Assembly: GCA_023249105.1 (NCBI GenBank) | Contig: JAHFDG010000037.1 | Coordinates: 1-39,232, forward strand | Length of the DNA stretch: 39,232 nucleotides | Origin: Candidatus Methanoperedens sp. | Lineage (GTDB): Archaea > Halobacteriota > Methanosarcinia > Methanosarcinales > Methanoperedenaceae | Direction of reading: 5' to 3' | Shown: piece by piece, positions 25,856 to 33,727 of the stretch | Position numbering within the stretch: position 1 is the first letter of the stretch | How the letters are laid out: the number at the start of each line of letters is the position of its first letter | Translations under genes and position numbers: made by a program | The notes under the pieces: generated by a model | Told to the model about the DNA's origin: nothing | Databases searched by the model: none | Seen by the model: the letters and a program-made list of their open reading frames with translations, nothing else

Positions 25856-26434
25856 ATGAATGCGATTATCCTTAAACCAGTTCATCTAAAGATACTGGTT
25901 TTACTTGATAGAATGGAGCTTCTGGCCAGCAGGAGGATTGCAGAAGTCCTCAATATTTCAAGAGATCCGATAGAAAAGAAGTTGGAATACCTTGAAAGTA
26001 AAGGGCTTACCAGGATTCATGGTTCGAAACTTTTCAGGAAAGGCAGAGAAGCGAATATGTGGGAACTGACGGCAGAAGGGAAATCGTTTATTGCTGATGC
26101 CAGGAAAAAAGGCGAACTGCCAAGGATCAAAATATCTGAAATGAATGAAACATTAGTAGCAATCTGCTCGGAGATTATGAGGCTTCTCGAAAAGCCTTTA
26201 TCTTTCGATGAATTGTACACAACCCTCGAAGCATCCGAAATAAAAATTAGAAAATACAAGATCTCCGATACTTTGAGATTTCTCGAAAATTTAGGCTTGA
26301 TAAAAAAAGTCCAGGGTCATAAAGAGATAAAAGTGCTGGAACAGATTGGTATAACAACAATGTCTTCCGTGCCCGGCGGGGTAATCGTATTCATGAAAAC
26401 AGAAGGCTCTGACCTGGAATCAGCAGAGTTCTGA
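25856..26434 (+). CDS. Winged-helix DNA-binding protein, third gene of the rdfA operon
   Basis: The 192-residue protein begins MNAIILKPVHLKILVLLDRM. Its N-terminal winged helix (about 10-75) has ASRRIAEVLNISRDPIEKKL and a wing with a basic turn. A second helical/winged unit (about 100-165) follows: ICSEIMRLLEKPLSFDELYT, then KISDTLRFLENLGLI. The C-terminal end is short and acidic. It shares an operon with rdfA and the SMC-like gene and is the best candidate to bind the palindromic operators. A DNA-loading or anchoring role for the SMC complex, like the winged-helix kleisin partners of SMC proteins, is an alternative. Confidence 0.72.
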   Translation: MNAIILKPVHLKILVLLDRMELLASRRIAEVLNISRDPIEKKLEYLESKGLTRIHGSKLFRKGREANMWELTAEGKSFIADARKKGELPRIKISEMNETLVAICSEIMRLLEKPLSFDELYTTLEASEIKIRKYKISDTLRFLENLGLIKKVQGHKEIKVLEQIGITTMSSVPGGVIVFMKTEGSDLESAEF

Positions 26435-26460
26435 TGTCTTTTTTAATCCTAAAGTCGTTT

Positions 26461-26503
26461 CTTGTTAATATTAATAAGAATAAACAACATAAAATATAAA
26501 TAG
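26461..26503 (+). promoter_or_regulatory. P2: operator and TATA box of the pilin gene
   Basis: CTTGTTAATATTAATAAG (26461-26478) is the P1 palindrome with one mismatch. It lies before CATAAAATATAAATA (26488-26502). The TATA block starts 27 bp after the operator start, exactly as in P3. The upstream position is typical of an activator site. Confidence 0.72.
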
Positions 26504-26643
26504 GATAATGCTATTTTTACCTTCTTGATGGAAATGATTTGATAAAAGTCAATAGTGTAACTTTTTCATATATTATATATGTGCAAGTTTACATTGTTGT
26601 TTTTTTTCATTCTTTTCACGATAAAAATAGCGGAGGTAAAAAA

Positions 26644-27195
26644 TTGAGTAAAATCTTTAAAAAGAGAACATCTGGAATGTTACGTAATGAAGAAGCAGTA
26701 TCGCCCATGATTGCTACAATAATGCTGATAGCAGTAGTTGCAGTCCTGGGAGGTTTGGTTGCAGCAAGTTCCATGAAAAGCGCCGGGAATATTGATACTT
26801 CAAACCTTGCAGTAACCCTGAAAGGATCACAGGCAGGTCCAGCTGACTACAACATCACCCTGACGCACGCGGGCGGAGATAAGCTGCTAACAAACACGCT
26901 TACGTACTCGGTGACACTGGGCGGGAATTCGGCGCCAAAATTTGAGAAGCCGTTCTTCGGTACTGTTTCAGATCCCGTCAATAACGTATTAACCATCGTG
27001 AGTCCAACCAGCGATCCTGGAACAGTTAAAGCCGGTGAAACCATTACCATCGGCGCCGTGACTGATGGAGTACTTGACACCGCTAATGGAGTAGCCAAAT
27101 CTGGCAACGTCACTGCATCTGGCAATACCTATCACGTGGTCGTCAGGTACGACAACAAGAAAGTGCTGTACGACAACAATGTCGAAATAAGTTAA
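26644..27195 (+). CDS. Archaeal type IV pilin
   Basis: The 183-residue protein uses a TTG start at 26644: GGAGGT lies at 26632-26637, and an upstream ATG-frame reading (26539) would add a nonsense Phe/Val-rich segment. The N-terminus has the class III signal: RNEEAVSPMIATIMLIAVVA, a short basic leader followed by a polymerising helix after EEA. The remaining ~140 residues are beta-rich (NLAVTLKGSQAGPADYNITL) with a final VVRYDNKKVLYDNNVEIS. A prepilin peptidase would process it and the protein would be built into a pilus or archaellum-like fibre. It is monocistronic under P2. The head has no recognised binding domain. Confidence 0.85.
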   Translation: MSKIFKKRTSGMLRNEEAVSPMIATIMLIAVVAVLGGLVAASSMKSAGNIDTSNLAVTLKGSQAGPADYNITLTHAGGDKLLTNTLTYSVTLGGNSAPKFEKPFFGTVSDPVNNVLTIVSPTSDPGTVKAGETITIGAVTDGVLDTANGVAKSGNVTASGNTYHVVVRYDNKKVLYDNNVEIS

Positions 27196-27289
27196 ATCCG
27201 GGAATCGTTTCTGGGGAATATAACCCCAGTGTCTTTTTTTATTTTCATATAAATTATATGCAATCTGCTTTGAATTAATGTAATGATTT

Positions 27290-27331
27290 CTTGTTAATAT
27301 TAATATTAATTCGATGCATAAAATATAAATA
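27290..27331 (+). promoter_or_regulatory. P3: operator and TATA box of the first NosD-like gene
   Basis: CTTGTTAATATTAATATTAA (27290-27309) precedes CATAAAATATAAATA (27317-27331). The TATA block begins 27 bp from the operator start, as in P2, and the block is identical to that of P2. A long leader (~85 nt) follows to the AGGAGG ribosome site at about 27419. Confidence 0.7.
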
Positions 27332-27430
27332 TATGAAATGTGTTGAAGATATTGCAATTCGATGAGCTATCACTGTGTACCTTTTGGTATGCAGTTCTGC
27401 AGTGCAATAATTTTATTTAGGAGGAAAAAT

Positions 27431-28210
27431 ATGAGGATCGAGTTCGAAAAACCAAAACCGAAAAATGGTAAGAGAAGCAATATTTGCATTTTTACTATAC
27501 TGGCAGCGTTCATGCTGGTTGTCGTGTCGGCACCTGTATCTGCAAGTGCCAGAACGATATACGTGGATGATGACCGCGTGCAGTATCCTTCGGCAGATTA
27601 CACCGGTTTCAGCGGTCTTTGGGATGCTGTGAATAATGCGAGTGCTGGAGATACGGTTATGGTATACCCGGGGATCTATAAGCCGCCTTTTAGTGTCATT
27701 TTCATTGATTGGGTGCTTCATGTAAATAGACCGATGACGATAATGGGAGTTAACAGACCGAAAATCGATGCGAACGGGTTTAATGATATTTTGGGTCGAA
27801 CTTACAAACCAGCCGGGGTATATTACTATAGTCCTATAGCGAACGGGTTGATTAGCATTGAGAGTCACGATGTAAATATAAACGGATTTGAATTTAATAA
27901 TTTCAGCATACCGGTATTGACCACAATAACGGTTTCCCCGTCATCCCGTTCATATTATCAAGGCAATTTCCCTATTCAGAACTTTATCGCAACACCGACA
28001 GATCAATTCGGTCTTCCGTTCACTGCGGCAGGGACAGTAACATGGTCGAGTAACAATCCAGCAGTGATAGCAATTAACTCAACTACTGGAGAGGTCACCC
28101 CAGGAGCAGCAGGGACAGCCACTATAAATGCAACAAGCGGAACCGTCAGTGGAACTTCAACGATAACGCTTATGACACCTACTCCTACTCCCGCCCTAAG
28201 GAAAAGGTAA
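27431..28210 (+). CDS. Secreted protein: NosD-like start plus bacterial-Ig-like (BIG2) domain
   Basis: The 259-residue protein starts at an ATG with AGGAGG just upstream. It has a basic N-terminus, then a signal peptide (FTILAAFMLVVVSAPVSASA). The beginning of a right-handed beta-helix follows: RTIYVDDDRVQYPSADYTGF, then LWDAVNNASAGDTVMVYPGI, as in NosD/CASH proteins. A BIG2-like fold comes next (TVSPSSRSYYQGN, WSSNNPAVIAINSTTGEVTP). The protein ends in the linker PTPTPALRKR, where such proteins usually continue, so the gene is probably truncated. It lies directly before the longer NosD protein and may be its N-terminal partner or a decayed paralogue. The promoter is P3. Confidence 0.65.
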   Translation: MRIEFEKPKPKNGKRSNICIFTILAAFMLVVVSAPVSASARTIYVDDDRVQYPSADYTGFSGLWDAVNNASAGDTVMVYPGIYKPPFSVIFIDWVLHVNRPMTIMGVNRPKIDANGFNDILGRTYKPAGVYYYSPIANGLISIESHDVNINGFEFNNFSIPVLTTITVSPSSRSYYQGNFPIQNFIATPTDQFGLPFTAAGTVTWSSNNPAVIAINSTTGEVTPGAAGTATINATSGTVSGTSTITLMTPTPTPALRKR

Positions 28211-28244
28211 CGAAATACATTTGAATGTGTAGAAGAGGATTAAT

Positions 28245-30566
28245 ATGAAAGATAGAGAGATTTTTAGTAGGAGGGTCCAGTCCCTTATATCAGGTATCAT
28301 ATTTGTACTCCTATTTGCAGGAACTGTAAGCGCAGCAACGCTGACAGTAGACGACAGCGGAGGTGCTGGTTATACAAGCATACAGGCTGCGATAAATGCA
28401 ACCTCTACAGGGGATACGATTCTTGTTTATAGCGGTACTTATGCCGAGCAGGTTGCTGTGAATAAACAGCTTATTTTAATAGGGGTGGACAACGGAGGGG
28501 GAAAACCTATAATATCCGGTGGGGTAAATGTGGTTACGCTTTCTGTAAATGGCATTACGCTTGATGGCTTTGTAGTAACGAACGGCAATACTGGTGTATA
28601 TATAACTTCGAGTAATAATAAAGTCAAAAATAATACTATCCAGAGTAACATTGGTGTTGCAGGTGGCCATGGTTATGGTATCTATATAGGAAGCGGTACT
28701 ACTAATAATACTTTTGCAAGTAATATCGTTCAGAACAATATTGGTGGGGATAATGTTTTTGGAGACAGTGGCAGTGGTTACGGTATCTATATGGGAGGCG
28801 ATACAACTAATAATATTTTTACAGATAACGTCGTTCAGAACAATATTGGTGGGTATAGTGCTTTTGGATACGGTGGCAGTGGTTACGGTATCTATCTGAA
28901 TAGTGGTGCGAATAATAATTTTACAAATAATATCGTTCAGAACAATATTGGTGGTTATGATAGTTATTATGGATACGGCAAGGGATATGGTGTCTATCTG
29001 GCGGGTGCTACGAATAATACTTTTGCAAATAATATCGTTCAAAACAATGTCGGTGGCATACGTCAATTGGAGGGCCAGGCAGGCAATGGGTATGGTATAT
29101 ATATAGTTGATTCCAATAATAATGCTTTTATAAATAACAGTGTTCAGAACAATATCGGTGGCCAACATGAGAATTGGGGTCAGGGAGGTAATGGTTATGG
29201 TATCTTTCTTTACACTTCTGTCAATAATACTTTTATATATAACACCATACAGGATAATAATGGCGTTAATGGTGGTTGGTGGGGTAATCTAGGCGTGGGT
29301 TACGGTATCCTTCTTGATACTTCTATCAATAATACTTTTGCATATAACACTATACAACATAATGCGGTTGTTGTTATTGGTTGGTGTGGTGGGGACGGGT
29401 GCAGTTATCCAAATGGTTATGGTATCTATATGAGTGGTACCTCTCTTGACAATGTTATTTATAATAACTATTTCAACAATAAAAACAATGCTGCTACAGA
29501 CGGCTATGTTAACACTTGGAACACCACAAAATCAGTAGGTACTACAATCGTCGGGGGGCCTTATCTCAGTGGCAATTTCTGGGCAAATTCTGATGGAACC
29601 GGGTATAGCCAGATCTGTACGGATGCAAACGGGGATGGAATATGCGATTCGCCTTATACTCTTGATGGAAACAACACCGATTACCTGCCACTTTCGATGA
29701 ATTTTTCCCTTATTACTGTTTATAACAATTACTTCACCGGCAACAGCAATTTCGGTACAAGCGTCAATACCAGATGGAACATTACCAAAACATTAGGCAC
29801 TAACGTTGTCGGCGGCCCCTATCTCGGTGGCAATTACTGGGCAAATTCTAATGGAACCGGGTATAGCCAGACATGTGCCGATGCAGATAGGGATGGAATA
29901 TGCGATTTGCCCTATACGGTTGGGAACGACACTGACTACCTGCCGCTCACGCTACTTGATATAACTCCTCCTGCCAGCATAACCAATTTACATAACGTAA
30001 GTTATGCTCCGGATTTTATCAACTGGGTATGGAGTGATCCGGCAGATGCTGACTTTGACCACGTTATAGTTTATATTGATGGCAGCTTCAGAACAAATGT
30101 TTCAAAAGGCATCCAGTCTTATAATGCCACAGGCCTTGCTATTGATACCTTTTACACTATTTCTACGCATACCGTGGATACTTCCGGCAATATCAACCAG
30201 ACATGGGTAAACAATACTGCAATGACTGATCCACCGCTCCCGTCTACAGCAAGTATCACTACTGATGGAGATGGAAAATACACTTCAGCGCCGCTGGATT
30301 TAGGCAAGAATGTTACATTTGTGTCAATTGGACTCTCCGGCAAGGGAATTAACAATCGAGTTCGGGTTTATACAACCTATCGCGCTGATGGCGCTCCATG
30401 GTCTAATTGGACTCAGGCAACAAAAAGTTCTGATAGTTATGCAATAGCTTCCGGTGAGTACGGCAGATATTTTGGATATGTAATAATTGCACCTAGGGGA
30501 GTAGTAGTTACAAAATCTACAATCGATTACGTCGAGTCGCCAGATGGTGTTATAGAAATAAAATGA
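28245..30566 (+). CDS. Large secreted NosD/right-handed beta-helix surface protein
   Basis: The 773-residue protein has a signal peptide (LISGIIFVLLFAGTVSAA). Its beta-helix opens with TSIQAAINATSTGDTILVYS. Residues ~105-385 are about eight ~35-residue repeats of the type NGYGIYI-NNTFANNIVQNNIGG. Two copies of a NosD-type module follow (about 405-560), each with YNNYF, GGPYL and a calcium-like DANGDGICD loop. Then come a fibronectin-III-like domain (PPASITNLHNVSYAP) and a final beta domain. No transmembrane anchor is seen, so it may be held on the S-layer or a pilus. It overlaps the following pilin-like gene by 4 bp. The repeats are low in complexity, which raises the risk of assembly slippage. 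Confidence 0.85.
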   Translation: MKDREIFSRRVQSLISGIIFVLLFAGTVSAATLTVDDSGGAGYTSIQAAINATSTGDTILVYSGTYAEQVAVNKQLILIGVDNGGGKPIISGGVNVVTLSVNGITLDGFVVTNGNTGVYITSSNNKVKNNTIQSNIGVAGGHGYGIYIGSGTTNNTFASNIVQNNIGGDNVFGDSGSGYGIYMGGDTTNNIFTDNVVQNNIGGYSAFGYGGSGYGIYLNSGANNNFTNNIVQNNIGGYDSYYGYGKGYGVYLAGATNNTFANNIVQNNVGGIRQLEGQAGNGYGIYIVDSNNNAFINNSVQNNIGGQHENWGQGGNGYGIFLYTSVNNTFIYNTIQDNNGVNGGWWGNLGVGYGILLDTSINNTFAYNTIQHNAVVVIGWCGGDGCSYPNGYGIYMSGTSLDNVIYNNYFNNKNNAATDGYVNTWNTTKSVGTTIVGGPYLSGNFWANSDGTGYSQICTDANGDGICDSPYTLDGNNTDYLPLSMNFSLITVYNNYFTGNSNFGTSVNTRWNITKTLGTNVVGGPYLGGNYWANSNGTGYSQTCADADRDGICDLPYTVGNDTDYLPLTLLDITPPASITNLHNVSYAPDFINWVWSDPADADFDHVIVYIDGSFRTNVSKGIQSYNATGLAIDTFYTISTHTVDTSGNINQTWVNNTAMTDPPLPSTASITTDGDGKYTSAPLDLGKNVTFVSIGLSGKGINNRVRVYTTYRADGAPWSNWTQATKSSDSYAIASGEYGRYFGYVIIAPRGVVVTKSTIDYVESPDGVIEIK
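28600..29440 (+). repeat. Tandem ~105-110 bp coding repeats
   Basis: About eight imperfect repeats inside the NosD gene share AATAATACTTTTGCAAATAA, then TATCGTTCAGAACAATATTGG, with GGTTATGGTATCTATAT in each unit. Each unit encodes one or two coils of the beta-helix. They are coding repeats, not a CRISPR array: units touch without unique spacers. Confidence 0.8.
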
Positions 30567-31345
30567 AAAGATTCATTGAAGATGAGAGTGGAGTTAGCAC
30601 AATAATAGGCTTCATGTTTATCCTTGCGTCTATTGTGCTCTATACCTCTATTGCATACCCTGCAATGATAAAAAAAGATATTAAGAACGCGGAATCGGAA
30701 GCGATAGATAATATTGAATCTAAAATGCTGATATTTTCAGATGATATTCAGAGCAATAGGACCGGACAGGTAAGTTTCCAGCTGACAGAAGCACAAAAAT
30801 ATTATTCAACCAGCTCCGCAGCTATGGTTTTTTCACCGAATGACAACGTATTTAGTATAACCATAACCACACCGACTCGGGGGTCGTTACTAATCACTCC
30901 TGGAACCTTAACGATAAAACCGAAAAATATCTTTGCTGAGGAGCGAACTATAGCTATCCAGGCAGGTGTCGTGATTGATCAGCAGGGAAAAAATTCATGG
31001 TCAAATGCAGCGAGTTTCTTTTCTATCTCAGGAAGGAACGTTTCTGTGCAAATTCCCGTAATAATAGGGGATCATTTTAGCGTTGCCGGGGGAGTAAAAA
31101 CGTTGAAATATAATTATGATTCAACAATCCATGGAGCATTCCAGGATACCTATACCGGTGCTACGATAGAGATAGATACTCCCTATCCGCTAGTTTTTGA
31201 GACTATCTTTAAGAATGATATGAAAAGAGCAGGATTTACATCGCCGGCAGATTACAGTCTTACCAACACAACAAGTTCGGTGACATTAAATTTATATAAT
31301 CTTGAGGCTATCCGTATCGACATAGTTTATTGGACGCTTAAATAA
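30563..31345 (+). CDS. Pilin-like protein with class III signal
   Basis: The 260-residue protein begins MKRFIEDESGVSTIIGFMFI, then LASIVLYTSIAYPAMIKKD. This is a short charged leader followed by a polymerising hydrophobic helix with the GVSTIIG motif of archaeal pilins and pilin-like minor subunits. The rest is a helix (AESEAIDNIESKMLIFSDD) and beta-rich head (NDNVFSITITTPTRGSLLI, IDTPYPLVFETIFKNDM). Its start overlaps the NosD stop (ATGA), so the surface repeat protein and this pilin-like protein are translated together. A plausible reading is that it tethers or exports the NosD protein, but this is inference. Confidence 0.75.
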   Translation: MKRFIEDESGVSTIIGFMFILASIVLYTSIAYPAMIKKDIKNAESEAIDNIESKMLIFSDDIQSNRTGQVSFQLTEAQKYYSTSSAAMVFSPNDNVFSITITTPTRGSLLITPGTLTIKPKNIFAEERTIAIQAGVVIDQQGKNSWSNAASFFSISGRNVSVQIPVIIGDHFSVAGGVKTLKYNYDSTIHGAFQDTYTGATIEIDTPYPLVFETIFKNDMKRAGFTSPADYSLTNTTSSVTLNLYNLEAIRIDIVYWTLK

Positions 31346-31403
31346 ACTCAGCTGCGGATATAAAAGGCTGGTGTTTGAAAACCATATAGTACCGGGTAAA
31401 AAT

Positions 31404-32783
31404 ATGTTGGATATTTTCAATTTTAAATCTCAGAAGAAAAAGGCGCCAGTAAAAACCTCGCCTTTAAAACTTGATTTTTTAGATGAAGGTTTACCCACTA
31501 ATGAATTAGATTTTGATTTTGTTATTATGCCTGAATCTGCAAAAGTGAAAAACGTTTCGTCTGAGGTCATTGATAAAAATGAAAAGGGGTTGGAAGAAAT
31601 GATAGAAACAATAGTTGAACCTGTAAAAGAAGTTACTCAAATCCCTTTTCCTGATATAGGCAAGGATGAATCTGATGGCGCCGTATCTGGTATGCTGAAC
31701 ATTTTTCCATCTGTAGAACCTGCTAATGTATCCGCGCTCGCAAATCCCGGTCTCGAAGAGTCCCCTCTGACGGATGCTGGGGCTACGCCGATGCCATTAC
31801 AAAACACCGACAGCAATGAGGACATTACCAATATACCATGCGATGAAAAGAATCTCACGGCCGTTCAGATAGAACATGACGTTGGTGCTGTGGCTGCTGT
31901 TTCGCCTGAATCTCATACGATACCGGATTTAAGTTTAACAGGTCATGAAATTGAGGAAAATAGTGGCGACGCCGGTGTAAAAGAAAAAGGACGGTACGAT
32001 GAGGTGCTGTTGCAGATACTGGAGATTGCCAGGGGCGATCCCCGCGATTATGGATGGAAGTCTCATTCACTGCGAAATCTTCAAAAATATTTGATTGCTA
32101 AGAAAATAGTGAAGAAGATCAGTCACGAGACGCTAAGGAATATCCTTGCAGAAAACAACATTCATTGGAATGGAAATGGGGATTATCATAAGAATAAGAA
32201 GAAACCGGCAATAAAACCCGGGATTGAGATGATGACCGTGTTAGAGGCACGCTCAGAAAAAGAGACTATTATTGAAAAAGCTGTAGTAAGAACGATGACT
32301 GTTGACGAATGTGCAGGGGTAAGTGATGCCGTAGGTAAAAGCATAGGTGATGCCATGAGCAAGGGTGTAGGTGAAACTATGGGCAAGGCTGCGGGTGAAG
32401 CGCAACACGCGCCGGCTATCTATGGTGATAGGTGTATCTATCGGTATTCCAGCCTTTGTGAGCATCTTGGCTATGAAAATCCTGGCTTCTTTAGGATAAC
32501 TCCACGTTTCCGGGTCCGTTACGTGAATATGAGCGCCCTGTCCGCTATAGTAGATGTGAATATCCTCAGGCGCGAATCCCCATTCAATCAGGATTTTTTT
32601 GGTTTCGAATGCTTTGTTTACAGCTTCCTGGATGCAGTTGTAGCAGTAAAGGTATCCGTTTTCAGGGTCTTTTACATGCTTTGGATGCACTGGCGGTATG
32701 CTGCCTATAATGCGGCGCCAGTTTATTATTTCGTTGTCATCGGCGTCGGGTCTCAATCCCGGGTGGTGTTCGCACATACCTGA
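31404..32783 (+). CDS. Acidic protein with IS630-like HTH; 3' third is antisense to primase gene
   Basis: From the ATG at 31404 the protein starts MLDIFNFKSQKKKAPVKTS. It then has a long acidic, low-complexity stretch (to about residue 200), then an HTH: RYDEVLLQILEIARGDPRDY, SLRNLQKYLIAKKIVKKISH, ETLRNILAENNIHW. A Gly/Ala helical repeat follows (VSDAVGKSIGDAMSKGVGE, up to about 32400). From there on the frame runs through the complement of the conserved primase gene and cannot be genuine protein. The real gene probably lost its 3' end at this junction. An in-frame GTG at 31371 would be a longer start. It may share the pilin-like gene's transcript (25 bp gap from 31371). Confidence 0.55.
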   Translation: MLDIFNFKSQKKKAPVKTSPLKLDFLDEGLPTNELDFDFVIMPESAKVKNVSSEVIDKNEKGLEEMIETIVEPVKEVTQIPFPDIGKDESDGAVSGMLNIFPSVEPANVSALANPGLEESPLTDAGATPMPLQNTDSNEDITNIPCDEKNLTAVQIEHDVGAVAAVSPESHTIPDLSLTGHEIEENSGDAGVKEKGRYDEVLLQILEIARGDPRDYGWKSHSLRNLQKYLIAKKIVKKISHETLRNILAENNIHWNGNGDYHKNKKKPAIKPGIEMMTVLEARSEKETIIEKAVVRTMTVDECAGVSDAVGKSIGDAMSKGVGETMGKAAGEAQHAPAIYGDRCIYRYSSLCEHLGYENPGFFRITPRFRVRYVNMSALSAIVDVNILRRESPFNQDFFGFECFVYSFLDAVVAVKVSVFRVFYMLWMHWRYAAYNAAPVYYFVVIGVGSQSRVVFAHT

Positions 32784-33170
32784 AAGCGCAATATCCTTTG
32801 CATCTACATCAAAAGCAAGGAGCCATCCGTCTTTCATTCTAAGAGAAAAATAAAAGCTTTCAACAGGGCTGTTTTCTATTACAGCTCCTATGGGATCAAA
32901 CTGCCTGAAGTTCAGCAGGAGTTTTTGAAGGGTTTTTAAATCACAACCATGGTTCTCCCGGCGCAAGAAATCTTTCTCTTTAACATTGCCGTTCAGATCT
33001 ATGGTTTTTACGGGTCTCAGGAAAGCGAAAGCAAATTCTGCAGATATGGTTTTTGCGAGGTACTCGGGTAAGGTTTTCCATGTTTTAGGAAATACGTCTT
33101 TGTAATAAGATTTTATCTCATCTGAGGTAGATGGTCGCCAATCTTTGGATGGGATTTTATAGGGGTTCAT
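32253..33170 (-). pseudogene. PriS-like primase small subunit, 3'-truncated
   Basis: The leftward reading frame is 305 codons. Residues ~1-257 are a primase small-subunit relative: the catalytic pair in LLAFDVDAKD (D121, D123), a possible zinc site (CEHHPG at 133-138, CYNC at 176-179), IHIYYSGQGAHIHV (about 204-217) and TPITIDSRRVLR. Normal PriS continues with LPGSLHGKTGL and 100 or so more residues. Here after residue 257 the text changes to FTRSLAHSFTYTLAHGITYA, the complement of the Gly/Ala repeat in the rightward gene. So the gene lost its 3' part near 32400, and with it the region after the third catalytic position. The inverted operator P4 lies just upstream (33269-33308). Confidence 0.65.
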
Positions 33171-33268
33171 AATACACTCAGAGGTTTTGTTGATTTCAGG
33201 TATTTTATTAGATATATATTCTCCATAAGCGGAGTGAAAGTGATTTTTAGGGCTATTTCGATATGTTG

Positions 33269-33308
33269 TTTTGATATTTTAACAAACATTTTTGTTTATA
33301 TTAACAAA
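33269..33308 (-). promoter_or_regulatory. P4: operator and TATA-like element of the primase gene (leftward)
   Basis: On the minus strand TTTGTTAATATAAACAAA (33308-33291) is followed, two bases closer than in P2/P3, by TTAAAATATCAAAA (33282-33269). This is the same operator-then-TATA layout, read towards the primase start at 33170. Confidence 0.55.
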
Positions 33309-33727
33309 AAATAGTTTATAGACAAACATTAGTTCGTTAAATATAGAAAGTTTTATAATATTTATGCAAGCTGGAAATAAAAAAATCAAATGGTGTGGAA
33401 ACTATATCGAAGTTTTTGTGTCCCGCACCGTCTTAATTTTCAGAAAATATAAGCGTTTATTCATTTAATTAATGAAATTTAGATTTTCCATAATCCTAAT
33501 TCTTGTGAAGAAATTCAAGCAGGGTCGATGCTTTTGTCGTATGTAGTAAATTCCAAGAATCATTTGAATTTATTATAAATAAAAAATTCTCTTTTTTTGT
33601 TTGATTTTTAAACCAATACTTACTTGAAGAAAGAAAGTTTTATTGCTTACAATAATGTGGGTTGCCATTTTATACCTGTAAGTAAAAACCTTGTAGAAAA
33701 ACGTACGGACTTGATTAAAGTGAGACC
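33309..33727. other. AT-rich intergenic region before the Rieske gene
   Basis: About 420 bp with no supportable gene on either strand. A TATA-like CATTTTATACC at about 33667 and a GTGAG ribosome site at about 33721 fit the Rieske promoter. An imperfect palindrome (TTCATTTAATTAATGAA, about 33460-33476) is present; its meaning is unknown. Confidence 0.5.

Noticed and set aside
28476-29168. Leftward 230-codon ORF opposite the NosD repeats
   Set aside because: Its periodic Ile/Asn/Thr text is the antisense of the coding repeats.
28600-29440. Repeats considered as a CRISPR array
   Set aside because: Units are contiguous coding repeats without unique spacers, and no cas gene is near.
32400-32783. 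C-terminal third of the 31.4-kb ORF as a novel membrane domain
   Set aside because: It is the complement of conserved primase codons, so its hydrophobic look is an artefact.
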